Positions 24,814 through 33,111 are shown, counted from the first letter of the stretch. The stretch is DNA of 49,603 bases from Desulfoarculaceae bacterium (GCA_019429465.1 JAHYIV010000018.1:1-49603); one strand, 5' to 3'. Notes: generated by a model from the sequence alone, not told the origin. Numbers and translations: made by a program.

Positions 24814-26106
24814 TCAACCTTCACCAATCCAGCGAATTTTGTCGGGGCACCCACCGCCCGTGAGCCTGTCGAAGAGCTGTTCCATGTTCCGCGCGCCTTG
24901 CAGGGCCGGACTGCAGGCGTTCAGAAAGATTGCTTTCCGGCCAGGGGCCAGGGTGCCGAAATCCTGTTCACGGCCCATGGCCAAGGCTCCGCCAAGGGTT
25001 GCCATGGTCATGATTCGGGCAGGATTTACCCCTGGATGATCTTCACGCAGGATCCGCATCTCCCGCCACAGATCAAGCTCTTCATTGGAGGCAATGGAAT
25101 CGGTACCGATAGCAGGAAGCAGTCCATGACGGAGCATCAGCTCCAGAGGGACGATCCCGACATTCAAAAAACGGTTGCTTCCCGGGCAGAGACAGACCTT
25201 GCAGCCACGTTCTGCCAGCATCCGCACTTCCTCTTCACTTACCTGGACACAGTGGACACAGAGCAGATTAGAATCAAGCAGACCCAGTTGTTCTAAGTAC
25301 CCCACCGTGCCACGGCTGTCAATTCCCCGGCCTGGAAAAGCATTCTCCCAGGCGCCGCGTTCCTCAAGGAAGGCGCGGAAGCAGCCTTGGCCGCTGCGCA
25401 GAAGTTCAACTTCATCCGCTGATTCCGCAACATGCAGGGAAAAGATATGCTGCAGACGATCCGCCCTCTGTTTTAAGGCAGTCATAATCCCGCGAGTGGT
25501 CGAATAGGGGGCATGGGGGGTGGCCGCCACGGAATCAGGCAGGGAGGCAATCCGGGCCAGCACCCGTTCTTCAGCCTTGGCGTCAGGCCCCAGCAGCTCA
25601 AGAAGATTGACAACATGAGCCGCATGAGTTGTGACTGACAGTGGAGATGATTGGATATTCCCGATATCAAGCAGCAGCAGAACGCCAGCGGCGTGCTGCT
25701 GCTGCAGCATCTGCCGGGCGGCGCGTGCTGTCTCTTCCGGCGCCATCCGGTTTTCCTGCCTGACGTCAATCAGGGAGCGAATCCAGTCGCAGAATGTTTC
25801 ATCCGGGGTTGGACGCGGGAGTTCAGTAAAGGCTGAAAGCTCAAGATGGATGTGGGCGTTAACAAGACCGGGCAGCAGTACCCCCTGACAAGTCTCAATG
25901 CCAGCTCCGGCAAACTGAGCCTGAAGAGAGGAAGAACTGCCTACCGCAAGAATTCTGCCATCGCTGACAGCGACAGCGCCGTCCCGGATCACCGGGGAAC
26001 TGACCGGCACCACCCAGGGGGCCAGGTAAAGAGAAACAGGAGAACAAGAAGTCGCACTCTTCAAGGTTTTTTCGGCAAAGAGAGATGAATGCACAGGAGA
26101 GGACAA
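24814..26106 (-). CDS. Amidohydrolase, probable aminodeoxyfutalosine deaminase (MqnX type)
   Basis: 430 codons from TTG 26106, the only upstream in-frame option seen; the true start is uncertain. Metal-dependent hydrolase motifs: LLPGLVNAHIHLE (HxH), HAPYSTT, FSLHVAES, LLCVHCVQV and the catalytic Asp in AIGTDSIASN. The family includes SAH/MTA deaminases. Placed between mqnC and mqnA it most probably converts aminodeoxyfutalosine to futalosine. It begins 9 nt after the mqnC stop. Confidence 0.85.
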   Translation of the reverse strand: MSSPVHSSLFAEKTLKSATSCSPVSLYLAPWVVPVSSPVIRDGAVAVSDGRILAVGSSSSLQAQFAGAGIETCQGVLLPGLVNAHIHLELSAFTELPRPTPDETFCDWIRSLIDVRQENRMAPEETARAARQMLQQQHAAGVLLLLDIGNIQSSPLSVTTHAAHVVNLLELLGPDAKAEERVLARIASLPDSVAATPHAPYSTTRGIMTALKQRADRLQHIFSLHVAESADEVELLRSGQGCFRAFLEERGAWENAFPGRGIDSRGTVGYLEQLGLLDSNLLCVHCVQVSEEEVRMLAERGCKVCLCPGSNRFLNVGIVPLELMLRHGLLPAIGTDSIASNEELDLWREMRILREDHPGVNPARIMTMATLGGALAMGREQDFGTLAPGRKAIFLNACSPALQGARNMEQLFDRLTGGGCPDKIRWIGEG

Positions 26107-26115
26107 AGAGGCAAC

Positions 26116-27216
26116 CTAGTCCTTGATCAGCGTATAATCCATCAACCGCTGCCGGGGTTCGAAACCGGCATCAACGACCAGACGCCTGATCTCCTGCTCC
26201 GAGAGCCGGAAACTGACCCCGGCCGCCGCCACCACATTTTCCTCGAGCATGGTGCTGCCGAAATCATTGGCCCCGAAAAAGAGGGCCAGCTGGGCGATCT
26301 TCGGCCCCTGGGTCACCCAGGAGGCCTGAACATTGGCAAAATTATCGAGATAGATCCGGGAAAGGGCCAGCATGCGCAGATAGCCCATGCCGGTGGTCTT
26401 TTTGATTTCGACCTGCTGGGACAAGGCGGTATTGTCGGGCTGGAACGGCCAGGGGATAAAGGCGGTAAAGCCACCGGTCCTCTCCTGCAGTTCCCGCAGA
26501 CGCCGCAGATGCTCCAACCGTTCGGGAACGGTCTCGATATGACCGAACATCATGGTGGCCGTGGTACGCAAGCCCTGTTTGTGGGCCTCTTCCATAACCT
26601 CAATCCACTGATCAGCCGAGCACTTGCGCGGGGCCGTGGCCTGCCGTACCCGGTCAGTCAGGATCTCGGCGCCGCCGCCGGGGATAGAATCAAGACCGGC
26701 AGTGATCAATCGTTGCAGCACCTCGCGAATGGAAAGCCCGGACAGGTTAGCGAAATGACAGACCTCGGGAGGCGAAAAACCATGGACATGGATGCCGGTG
26801 GACTTCATCAAGCGCAGCATCTCTTCGTAATACTCCAGCGGTTTATCAGGATGAAGCCCGCCCTGGAGCAGAATCTGGGTACCGCCCAGTTCTTGAGTCT
26901 CCCGGATCTTCTGCTCAAGCTGGTCAAAGGTGAGGAGATAGCCGGTCTGGTCTTCGGGCGCCTTGAAAAAAGCACAGAATTTACAGGCGGAGATGCAGAT
27001 ATCGGTGTAGTTCACATTCCGGTCAACCACATAGGTGACCTGGCCCTCCGGATGGAGGCGCCGCCTGATTGCATCGGCCAGGAATCCAAGCCGATAGAGA
27101 TCGGCATCACGTTCGAGCACGAGAAAATCCTCGTCACTGATCCTGCCGCCCGCCATGACCTTGTCGGTAATGGTCGTCATCATCCCTTCCGGCAGCCCCT
27201 TAATCCCGGCAGTCAT
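26116..27216 (-). CDS. mqnC: MqnC, cyclic dehypoxanthinyl futalosine synthase (radical SAM)
   Basis: 366 residues. Radical SAM cluster motif CISACKFCAF (Cx3Cx2C), then GGTQILLQGGLHPDKPLEYY, GLDSIPGGGAEIL, TTATMMFGHIET and FTAFIPWPFQPDNT. GGTQILLQGG and IPWPFQP distinguish MqnC from its paralogue MqnE next door. It cyclises dehypoxanthine futalosine. Its ATG overlaps the mqnE stop by one base (TGATG). Confidence 0.95.
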   Translation of the reverse strand: MTAGIKGLPEGMMTTITDKVMAGGRISDEDFLVLERDADLYRLGFLADAIRRRLHPEGQVTYVVDRNVNYTDICISACKFCAFFKAPEDQTGYLLTFDQLEQKIRETQELGGTQILLQGGLHPDKPLEYYEEMLRLMKSTGIHVHGFSPPEVCHFANLSGLSIREVLQRLITAGLDSIPGGGAEILTDRVRQATAPRKCSADQWIEVMEEAHKQGLRTTATMMFGHIETVPERLEHLRRLRELQERTGGFTAFIPWPFQPDNTALSQQVEIKKTTGMGYLRMLALSRIYLDNFANVQASWVTQGPKIAQLALFFGANDFGSTMLEENVVAAAGVSFRLSEQEIRRLVVDAGFEPRQRLMDYTLIKD

Positions 27217-28313
27217 CAGGCATGCACCTTGATCACATTATACAGCGTATCCCGTTCGACCGGAACCCGGCCTGCCTCTTTGATCAGCCGCACCAGGGTC
27301 CTGCTGCCGATGGCCTGATCGGTGTCCGCTCCGGCCATGTGGGTGATCTTCTCTTCCTTGACCGTGCCGTCCATATCGTCGGCCCCGAAAGAGAGTGCGA
27401 CCTGGGCCATCTTCGGTCCGATCATGACCCAGTAGGCCTTGATGTGCGGAAAGTTGTCGAGGAAAAGCCTGGCCACGGCGATATTTTTCAGGTCATCAAT
27501 GCCGGTGGTGCGGGACAGTGTGCTCATCTCGGTGTTCTGGGGATGAAAGGAGAGCGGGATAAAGGCCAGAAAGCCCTTGGTCTCATCCTGGGCCAGCCGC
27601 AAGGCATCAAGGTGTTCCAAGCGCTCCTCCATGGTCTCGATGTGGCCGTAGAGCATGGTGGCATTGGTGTGCAGGCCTTGGGCGTGGGCAGTCTTGGCCA
27701 CCTCCAGCCAGTCCTCACCGGAGAGCTTTCGCTCACAGGTGATCGCCCGGATGCGGGGAGAAAAGACCTCGGCCCCGCCGCCGGGGATGGAGCCTAAGCC
27801 CGCTTCCTGCAGAAGACCAAGGGTGTCGGCCACGGATTTCCCGGCCAGCCCTGCCAGATGGGCAATCTCGACACAGGTGAAGGCCTGGATATGAACATCA
27901 GGCCGGACCTCCTTGATCCCGCGCAGCAGCTCCAGGTAATAGTCAAAGGGCAGATCAGGATGAATCCCGCCCACCATATGGATCTCGGTAATAGGCTCAT
28001 CGAGCCGGGCCCGCACCTTCTCCTTGACCTCAGCCAGATCCATCTCATAGGCAAGATCGGAACTCTTATCCTTGCCGAAGGCGCAGAACTTGCAGAGATT
28101 GGTACAGATATTGGAATAATTGATATGCTGATTATAAATGAAATAGGCCTTGTCGCCATTCATCCTGTTCCTGACCAGATTGGCCATATAGCCGATGGCC
28201 AGGATCTCCTTGCTGTTATACAGGGCCAGTCCGTCCTGCAGGTTCAGCCGTTCTCCGGCCTCCACCTTTTCCAAAATATCGCCAAGCCCTGCCTGTTGCA
28301 CAAAAGATTTCAT
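27216..28313 (-). CDS. mqnE: MqnE, aminodeoxyfutalosine synthase (radical SAM)
   Basis: 365 residues. Radical SAM motif CTNLCKFCAF, then TEIHMVGGIHPDLPFDYY, FTCVEIAHLAGL, GSIPGGGAEVF, TNATMLYGHIET and AFIPLSFHPQNT. The VGGIHPD and PLSFHP forms mark MqnE rather than MqnC. It joins 3-enolpyruvyl-benzoate with SAM to give aminodeoxyfutalosine. It is the first gene of the menaquinone operon; the 160 bp upstream hold a palindromic repeat and no obvious promoter. mqnB and mqnD are not in the window. Confidence 0.95.
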   Translation of the reverse strand: MKSFVQQAGLGDILEKVEAGERLNLQDGLALYNSKEILAIGYMANLVRNRMNGDKAYFIYNQHINYSNICTNLCKFCAFGKDKSSDLAYEMDLAEVKEKVRARLDEPITEIHMVGGIHPDLPFDYYLELLRGIKEVRPDVHIQAFTCVEIAHLAGLAGKSVADTLGLLQEAGLGSIPGGGAEVFSPRIRAITCERKLSGEDWLEVAKTAHAQGLHTNATMLYGHIETMEERLEHLDALRLAQDETKGFLAFIPLSFHPQNTEMSTLSRTTGIDDLKNIAVARLFLDNFPHIKAYWVMIGPKMAQVALSFGADDMDGTVKEEKITHMAGADTDQAIGSRTLVRLIKEAGRVPVERDTLYNVIKVHA

Positions 28314-28377
28314 GATAAACCGCTCTATAAAATAAATGAGTCATTTGGATGTCAAAATCGGTATACGAAACCGGTCG

Positions 28378-28477
28378 AACGTGACATTCATCCATGGAGC
28401 GAGTGCTGCTCTGCCATCCATGGCCGACGTTACGAAAGAGCTTCAAATGCCTTCAATCTTTCGTAACGACTCCTAAC
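28378..28477 (+). repeat. Palindromic repeat related to type B
   Basis: GTTACGAAAGA and TCTTTCGTAAC pair (about 28429-28465), preceded by two CATCCATGG words and followed by CGACTCCTAA. The right end matches type B (TTTCGTAACGGCTCCTAA). The CATCCATGG part resembles the extra segment inside the type B copy at 34044-34203. Its final CTAA is shared with the start of the type A copy at 28474. Confidence 0.6.
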
Positions 28478-28552
28478 CCCGGTAAACGGGACAAGTGCCT
28501 TACAGATTATTTTATTGTTTTTTTTGCAAGAAAATAATCTGTAAGGCACTAA
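28474..28552 (+). repeat. Hairpin repeat type A, complete copy 3 (loop inverted)
   Basis: TAACCCCGGTAAACGGGACA, then AGTGCCTTACAGATTATTTT, a central ATTGTTTTTTTTGCAAG, and AAAATAATCTGTAAGGCACT plus AA. Relative to the flank, the central segment is in the opposite orientation to that in the other copies (there CTTG, CAAAAAAAA, CAAG). Confidence 0.85.
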
Positions 28553-28553
28553 T

Positions 28554-28582
28554 AAAAAAAGCCGGACACAGAGTCCGGCTTC
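28554..28582 (-). terminator. Terminator downstream of the sigma-factor gene
   Basis: On the minus strand AAGCCGGACTCTGTGTCCGG then CTTTTTTTATT: a 9-bp GC-rich stem with a U-tract. It lies downstream of the rpoD-like gene, beyond a type B repeat that occupies the 3' UTR. Confidence 0.85.
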
Positions 28583-28586
28583 ACAC

Positions 28587-28691
28587 TAAGCCGCTGTAAC
28601 AAATAACATTGCCATCTAAGTGCCCGGAGCGGCATAAGGAGCGGTAACGAAATAAATATAAATGGCCATGTTCTCTCGTAACGGCTCCTAA
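28587..28691 (+). repeat. Hairpin repeat type B, copy 2
   Basis: TAAGCCGCTGTAACAAATAA at the left, GGCCATGTTCTCTCGTAACG and GCTCCTAA at the right; about 105 bp, 85-90 percent like copy 1 by eye. CTAA is present at both boundaries (28586-28589 and 28688-28691). It lies between the sigma-factor stop codon and its terminator. Confidence 0.8.
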
Positions 28692-28707
28692 AATACAATG
28701 CTGTTTC

Positions 28708-30060
28708 TTAATCAAGAAAATATTTAAGTTGATCACGTCTGCTGGAATGGCGCAGGCGATTCAAGGCCTTTTTTTCAATCTGCCGGATCCGTTCACGGGA
28801 GACATTAAAACGCTTGCCGATCTCTTCCAGGGTATATTCGGCCTTCTCGCCGATGCCGAAACGCAGCCGGATAATCTTTTCTTCCCGCTCGCTGAGCGTT
28901 GACAGGATTTCGGTGACCCGACCGGCAAGCTCCCTGGTCTGCACCGTGTCATAGGGAGACTGGGACTCATTGTTTTCAAGAAAATCACCGAGGGTCGAAT
29001 CGTCATCACCAACCGGCGTCTCCAGAGAGATTGGCTCTCGTGACGCTTCCAGGATTGCCAGAATCTTCTCCATGGGCAGCTCAGTACTCTTGGAGATCTC
29101 TAGCGGCGTCGGCTCTCGACCCAGTTCCTTGAACAAGGCGTAAAAGGCCTTGAAAAACTGGCTACGGAGTTCGAGAAAATGCACCGGCAGACGAATAGTC
29201 CTGGTTTTATCCAGAATCGCCCGGGTAATGGCCTGCCTGATCCACCAGCTGGCATAGGTGGAGAATTTATTGCCCTTGGTATAATCAAAACGGAAGACCG
29301 CGCGCATCAGGCCCAGGTTCCCTTCCTGGATCAGATCGGCCAAGGTCAGCCCCTGATGCATATAACGCTTGGCAATGGAGACCACCAGCCGCAGATTGGC
29401 ACGGATCATCGCATCTTTGGCAATCTCAATGGAGCGGCTATAGGCCTCAATCACGGCCTGCAATTCAAGAAGTTCACGCTTGTCGGAATACTTCTTGGCG
29501 GCACCGATCACACTGTACCGCATGAAGTTGAGCTGCTGTTTTTTAGGTTTCAGAGTGGGGTCACGCCTTTCCCAGAGATCAATCCGGCCACAGACCAGGG
29601 CAATCTCAGCGACTTCAGAAACATCGTCCCGGATGGCCTGGATGATCGCATCAAAGCCCTGGCGGATGCACTTGGAATATTTTGCCTCTTCATCAGGGGT
29701 CAACAGATCAAACTGCCCCATCTCCCGCAGATATGTAGTGGTCGTCTCTTCCGCTTCATGGCTCTCATTGCCCGTGACCGAGATCGAGAGATCTGACAAC
29801 TCGTCATCGTCGTCTAATTCATTTTTATCATGATCCCAGACCTCTCCAGCCAAGGTTCTCTTTTCACCACTTTTTTCAATAGTGACAATCTGGATATTAT
29901 TATCCCCTAGGAAATCAAAGATATTTTCAATGGCATTGGGATCTTTAATCTCATCAGGCAATAATTCATTCAAATCACTAAAACTGAGACATCCTTCAGT
30001 CTGGCCTGCCTTAAGTAGATTTTCTTTTAATTCAGAGAGCACGAGGACAGACTCCATCAT
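28708..30060 (-). CDS. RpoD-like sigma-70 factor, short form with region 1.1
   Basis: 450 residues. The N-terminus (LKENLLKAGQTEGCLSFSDL, then IENIFDFLGDNNIQIV) resembles region 1.1 of primary sigma factors. An acidic linker follows, then regions 1.2-2 (YLREMGQFDLLTPDEE, LRLVVSIAKRYMHQGL, FSTYASWWIRQAITRAI), region 3 and region 4.2 (YTLEEIGKRFNVSRERIRQI). It is much shorter than the usual 580-640-residue RpoD because the long non-conserved region is reduced. RTIRLPVHFLELRSQFFKAF departs from the primary factor (normally IPVHM). It is probably a second, group 1/2 sigma factor. No SD is evident before ATGATG. Confidence 0.85.
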   Translation of the reverse strand: MMESVLVLSELKENLLKAGQTEGCLSFSDLNELLPDEIKDPNAIENIFDFLGDNNIQIVTIEKSGEKRTLAGEVWDHDKNELDDDDELSDLSISVTGNESHEAEETTTTYLREMGQFDLLTPDEEAKYSKCIRQGFDAIIQAIRDDVSEVAEIALVCGRIDLWERRDPTLKPKKQQLNFMRYSVIGAAKKYSDKRELLELQAVIEAYSRSIEIAKDAMIRANLRLVVSIAKRYMHQGLTLADLIQEGNLGLMRAVFRFDYTKGNKFSTYASWWIRQAITRAILDKTRTIRLPVHFLELRSQFFKAFYALFKELGREPTPLEISKSTELPMEKILAILEASREPISLETPVGDDDSTLGDFLENNESQSPYDTVQTRELAGRVTEILSTLSEREEKIIRLRFGIGEKAEYTLEEIGKRFNVSRERIRQIEKKALNRLRHSSRRDQLKYFLD

Positions 30061-30523
30061 TTATATTTTTATTACAACTGATCTGTTTACAAAGATCAAC
30101 AATTACAGTAAATATATTAATCTCATACACTTGAATACTTACATGCTTCTGCTCCGTAAGGAGCTATAATAGCTTGCAATAAGAAATCGGACACAACAGT
30201 GCCCTCAGTTAATTTAAAACACTTTATATTACAATGACTGTTCAAAAAAAACAAATAAATAAGCGCCAATCAAATATCAGTCAAGATACGGCAATAATTT
30301 CCATGGGTCAAATTAGTGCCTTACAGATTATTTTCTTGTTTTTTTTTGCAAGAAAATAATCTGCGAAAGGCACTTATCCCGTTCATCCGAGTTAGTATAA
30401 GATCGATCAGCTGAACAGGCAAGAGAGTCAGTAGCTTCTTTTTCATAAACAACCACGACCGACCAGATAAGACACTGATGCAACAATACTTATTTCTCTC
30501 AACCAGCGACAACACAAACTGTC
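30061..30523. other. AT-rich intergenic region between divergent genes
   Basis: 463 bp. No gene seen apart from a type A repeat (30313-30395). A small palindrome GCTCCGTAAGGAGC (30151-30164) is followed by TATAAT (30165-30170) on the plus strand, without a good -35, so no promoter is claimed. The sigma-factor gene and malQ point away from each other here, so both promoters should lie in this stretch. Confidence 0.5.
30313..30395 (-). repeat. Hairpin repeat type A, complete copy 4 (reverse orientation)
   Basis: TTAGTGCCTTACAGATTATT at the left, then TTCTTG, a T-rich loop, CAAGAAAATAATCTGCGAAA, then GGCACTTATCCCGTTCATCC and GAGTTAG. TTAG (CTAA on the minus strand) stands at both boundaries. 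It lies in the presumed leader region of malQ. Confidence 0.85.
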
Positions 30524-32068
30524 ATGCAACCTTCCCTTATCCCACAGCGTAGCAGTGGAATCCTGGCCCATATTACGTCTCTCCCTTCTCCATACGGCAT
30601 CGGCGACCTGGGCCCTTCCAGCCACTCGTTCCTTGAATTTCTGGCTCGCGCAGGACAAGAGTACTGGCAGTTTCTCCCTACCGGACCCAGCAGTCCCGTT
30701 TTTGACAACTCTCCCTATATGAACGCCTCGGCCTTTGCCGGCTCCCCTCTGCTTATTTCACCAGACCTGCTGCTTGCAGAAGGGCTGGTCCAGCAGAAAT
30801 CCCTGATCAGCGAGCCTGTTTTTTCTGAATACCATACCGACTTTTCAACCGTCGCCACCTTCAAGAGCCACATCCTGCAAGAGGCATTTTCGAATTTCTC
30901 CTTCTACTCACCAGACTTTATTGACTTCAAAAAAAACACTGCCTGGCTGGATGACTACACCTTGTTCATGGCCTTGAAAAAAGAATTTCAGGACCTTGGC
31001 TGGTTTGATTGGCCTGTGGAGATTGCCACCCGTAAACCTGAGACCATGGAGGCCTTACGTCTCAAGCATCATGAGCTCATCGCCTATTATTCCTTTGAAC
31101 AGTTTGAATTTTTTCGTCAATGGCAGCTCCTGCAGACAAAGGCCAAAAAAGAAGACATCAAGCTCATCGGTGACATCCCCATCTATGTCGGCTGGGACAG
31201 TGTTGATGTCTGGGCCAACCAGGAGATCTTTACCCTTGACCAGAAAAGCCTCCGTCCGACCCATGTTGCCGGCGTCCCTCCCGATTACTTCAGCAAGACC
31301 GGGCAGCGATGGGGTAACCCCTTGTACCGGTGGCAGACCAGAGATCAAGATATCGAAAAAAAATTGACCGACTGGTGGATTGAACGATTCCGCTCCGTCT
31401 TTCAAATGGTTGACACCGCACGTATCGACCATTTTCGAGGTTTTGAGTCCTACTGGTCCATACCCGAGGAAGAGGAAACTGCCATCCATGGTGAATGGCT
31501 CAAAGGACCGGGCAAACTTTTTTTTGACAAAATATTTAACGCCCTCGGACCGCTCGATATTATCGCTGAAGACTTAGGCATGATCACCCCGGAAGTCACT
31601 GTCCTGCGTCGCTCCCTTGGCTTACCCGGGATGAAGGTGCTGCAGTTCGCCTTTGACGATAACCCGGACAACCCCTTCCTCCCCCATAACTATACCCATC
31701 CGAACTGTGTGGTCTATAGCGGCACTCATGACAATGACACTACCGTCGGCTGGTACCTCAGCGATCATTTAAGCCCCTCCCAGAGACAGCGAATCAAGAA
31801 AACAGCCAACCAGACAGATGATACCCCCTCAATAATCCACAAGGATATTATCTACCTGGCCATGGCCTCAATCGGCCGCCTGACCATTTTTCCCCTCCAG
31901 GATATCTTGGGGTTTGGCAACGACTGCCGGATGAACAGTCCAGGAACCAGCTCTGGCAACTGGAGATGGCGCTGTGCCTCCCGTTTTTTAACCGATTCAT
32001 TAAGCTCGTGGCTGCGTGACGAAACCGTTCTCTTTGGTCGCTGCCCGAAGAAAAGTGAGACTGAATAG
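30524..32068 (+). CDS. malQ: 4-alpha-glucanotransferase (amylomaltase)
   Basis: 514 residues, GH77 family. Landmarks: RSSGILAHITSLPSPYGIGD at the start, FLPTGPSSPVFDNSPY, DIPIYVGWDSVDVWANQEIF, the nucleophile Asp in ARIDHFRGFESYW, the acid/base region IIAEDLGMITPEV, and YSGTHDNDTTVGW. It rearranges alpha-1,4-glucans in glycogen or maltodextrin turnover. No other glycogen gene is adjacent. The start has no strong SD. A 181-bp repeat follows 11 bp after the stop. Confidence 0.95.
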   Translation: MQPSLIPQRSSGILAHITSLPSPYGIGDLGPSSHSFLEFLARAGQEYWQFLPTGPSSPVFDNSPYMNASAFAGSPLLISPDLLLAEGLVQQKSLISEPVFSEYHTDFSTVATFKSHILQEAFSNFSFYSPDFIDFKKNTAWLDDYTLFMALKKEFQDLGWFDWPVEIATRKPETMEALRLKHHELIAYYSFEQFEFFRQWQLLQTKAKKEDIKLIGDIPIYVGWDSVDVWANQEIFTLDQKSLRPTHVAGVPPDYFSKTGQRWGNPLYRWQTRDQDIEKKLTDWWIERFRSVFQMVDTARIDHFRGFESYWSIPEEEETAIHGEWLKGPGKLFFDKIFNALGPLDIIAEDLGMITPEVTVLRRSLGLPGMKVLQFAFDDNPDNPFLPHNYTHPNCVVYSGTHDNDTTVGWYLSDHLSPSQRQRIKKTANQTDDTPSIIHKDIIYLAMASIGRLTIFPLQDILGFGNDCRMNSPGTSSGNWRWRCASRFLTDSLSSWLRDETVLFGRCPKKSETE

Positions 32069-32079
32069 CAACAGACATT

Positions 32080-32260
32080 TGATGGTTTCGTAAAAACTCA
32101 ATTTCTGGGATGGCTAAGTAAAAAGCGTCAAATGCGAGGCGCGCAAATTTCGAGGAATGAGGCGTACTTGAGTACGCCACAGTGACGAGATAATTCGGAG
32201 TCTCGCAAGCTCGCTTACCTGCAGCAACGAAGCAGTTGACGACTTTTTACGACGCCATCA
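32080..32260 (+). repeat. Type C palindromic element, 181 bp
   Basis: Left end TGATGGTTTCGTAAAAACTC and right end GACTTTTTACGACGCCATCA are inverted repeats (about 16 of 20). The interior has GGCGTACTTGAGTACGCC and other palindromes. CATT flanks both ends directly. Elements with TTTTTACGA-CCATCA ends are familiar dispersed repeats in Desulfobacterota genomes (from memory). It ends 18 bp before the next start codon. Confidence 0.7.
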
Positions 32261-32278
32261 CATTTACAGGAGAGACCC

Positions 32279-32857
32279 ATGCATACCCTCATCATCCTTG
32301 GCAGCCCCCGCAAGAATGGCAACAGCGAGACCCTGGCCCGGAGCGTGGCCAGCGGTATAGAACAACATCCTGAGGCCACAGTTGAATTCATCCGGCTGAA
32401 CGACCTGCAGCTCTCTGCCTGTCAAGGATGTGGCGGCTGCAACAAAAGCTCGACCTGTGTGATCACCGATGACATGACACCCCTTTACGAAAAAGTAGAC
32501 AGCTGCGATCATCTGCTCTTAGTCAGTCCCATCTATTTTTATGGACTTTCGGCCCAATGCAAGACCTTCGTCGACCGCTTTCAGGCCCGCTGGGCCAGAA
32601 AGTATCTCTCAGGAATACGTTTCAGACAAGATGAGGAGCGTCAAGGCACCCTCCTTGCAACTGCGGCTACCGAAGGAAAAAAGATATTTGACGGCGCCTT
32701 GCTTACTGCCCATACCCTTTTTGATGCTCTCGACCTGAAAAACGGAGAGCCCCTCCTGGTCAGAGGAGTCGATTACTTCGGGGCCATGCAAAAACAGACC
32801 CTGATACTGGAGCAGGCCATGGCCCTGGGTCGGAGAATTGCCGGCGGCAGGAGTTGA
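32279..32857 (+). CDS. NADPH-dependent FMN reductase-like (flavodoxin-fold) protein
   Basis: 192 residues, ATG after AGGAGAG. Flavodoxin-like start LIILGSPRKNGNSETLARSV (phosphate loop SPRKNGNS), a cysteine motif CQGCGGCNKSSTC, and LLLVSPIYFYGLSAQCKTFVDR. This is the iron-sulfur flavoprotein/NADPH:FMN reductase family common in anaerobes; the spaced cysteines could bind a metal or cluster. Substrate unknown. The SD directly follows the type C element. Confidence 0.88.
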   Translation: MHTLIILGSPRKNGNSETLARSVASGIEQHPEATVEFIRLNDLQLSACQGCGGCNKSSTCVITDDMTPLYEKVDSCDHLLLVSPIYFYGLSAQCKTFVDRFQARWARKYLSGIRFRQDEERQGTLLATAATEGKKIFDGALLTAHTLFDALDLKNGEPLLVRGVDYFGAMQKQTLILEQAMALGRRIAGGRS

Positions 32858-32913
32858 AAAATTCCAACGAAGCCACTTTCATTGCAACCTGACTTTTTCC
32901 TTCGAACAATTCC

Positions 32914-32942
32914 TTGACAAGGGAATCTGATTCCTGTAAATA
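32914..32942 (+). promoter_or_regulatory. Promoter of tRNA-Glu
   Basis: TTGACA at 32914-32919, 17-nt spacer, TAAATA at 32937-32942, ending 14 nt before the tRNA. Near consensus. Confidence 0.8.
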
Positions 32943-32956
32943 CTCATTGACCTTCA

Positions 32957-33031
32957 GGCCCCATCGTCTATCGGTTAGGACAGCGGCCTCTCACGCCGTA
33001 AAGAGGGGTTCGATTCCCCTTGGGGTCACCA
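32957..33031 (+). tRNA. tRNA-Glu (anticodon CTC)
   Basis: 75 nt. Acceptor GGCCCCA/TGGGGTC, anticodon arm GCGGC-CTCTCAC-GCCGT (anticodon CTC), T arm AGGGGTTCGATTCCCCT, encoded CCA. The more general TTC isoacceptor must be elsewhere. Confidence 0.95.
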
Positions 33032-33036
33032 GCTAT

Positions 33037-33074
33037 AAAAGGCCTTCCGCGAATCTCGCGGAAGGCCTTTTTTG
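33037..33074 (+). terminator. Terminator of tRNA-Glu
   Basis: GGCCTTCCGCGA pairs with TCGCGGAAGGCC around ATC, followed by TTTTTTG. A strong intrinsic terminator separating the tRNA from the feo promoter region. Confidence 0.92.
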
Positions 33075-33111
33075 TTTGGAGGATTAGAGAATTGACACAT
33101 TTTCCGAAATA

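Noticed and set aside
24642..24854. Minus-strand 70-codon frame between mqnA and the amidohydrolase
   Set aside because: It overlaps the end of the amidohydrolase gene in another frame and has no SD or family resemblance.
30151..30170. Plus-strand promoter for malQ at TATAAT
   Set aside because: No acceptable -35 at 16-18 bp, and the site is about 350 bp from the start codon.
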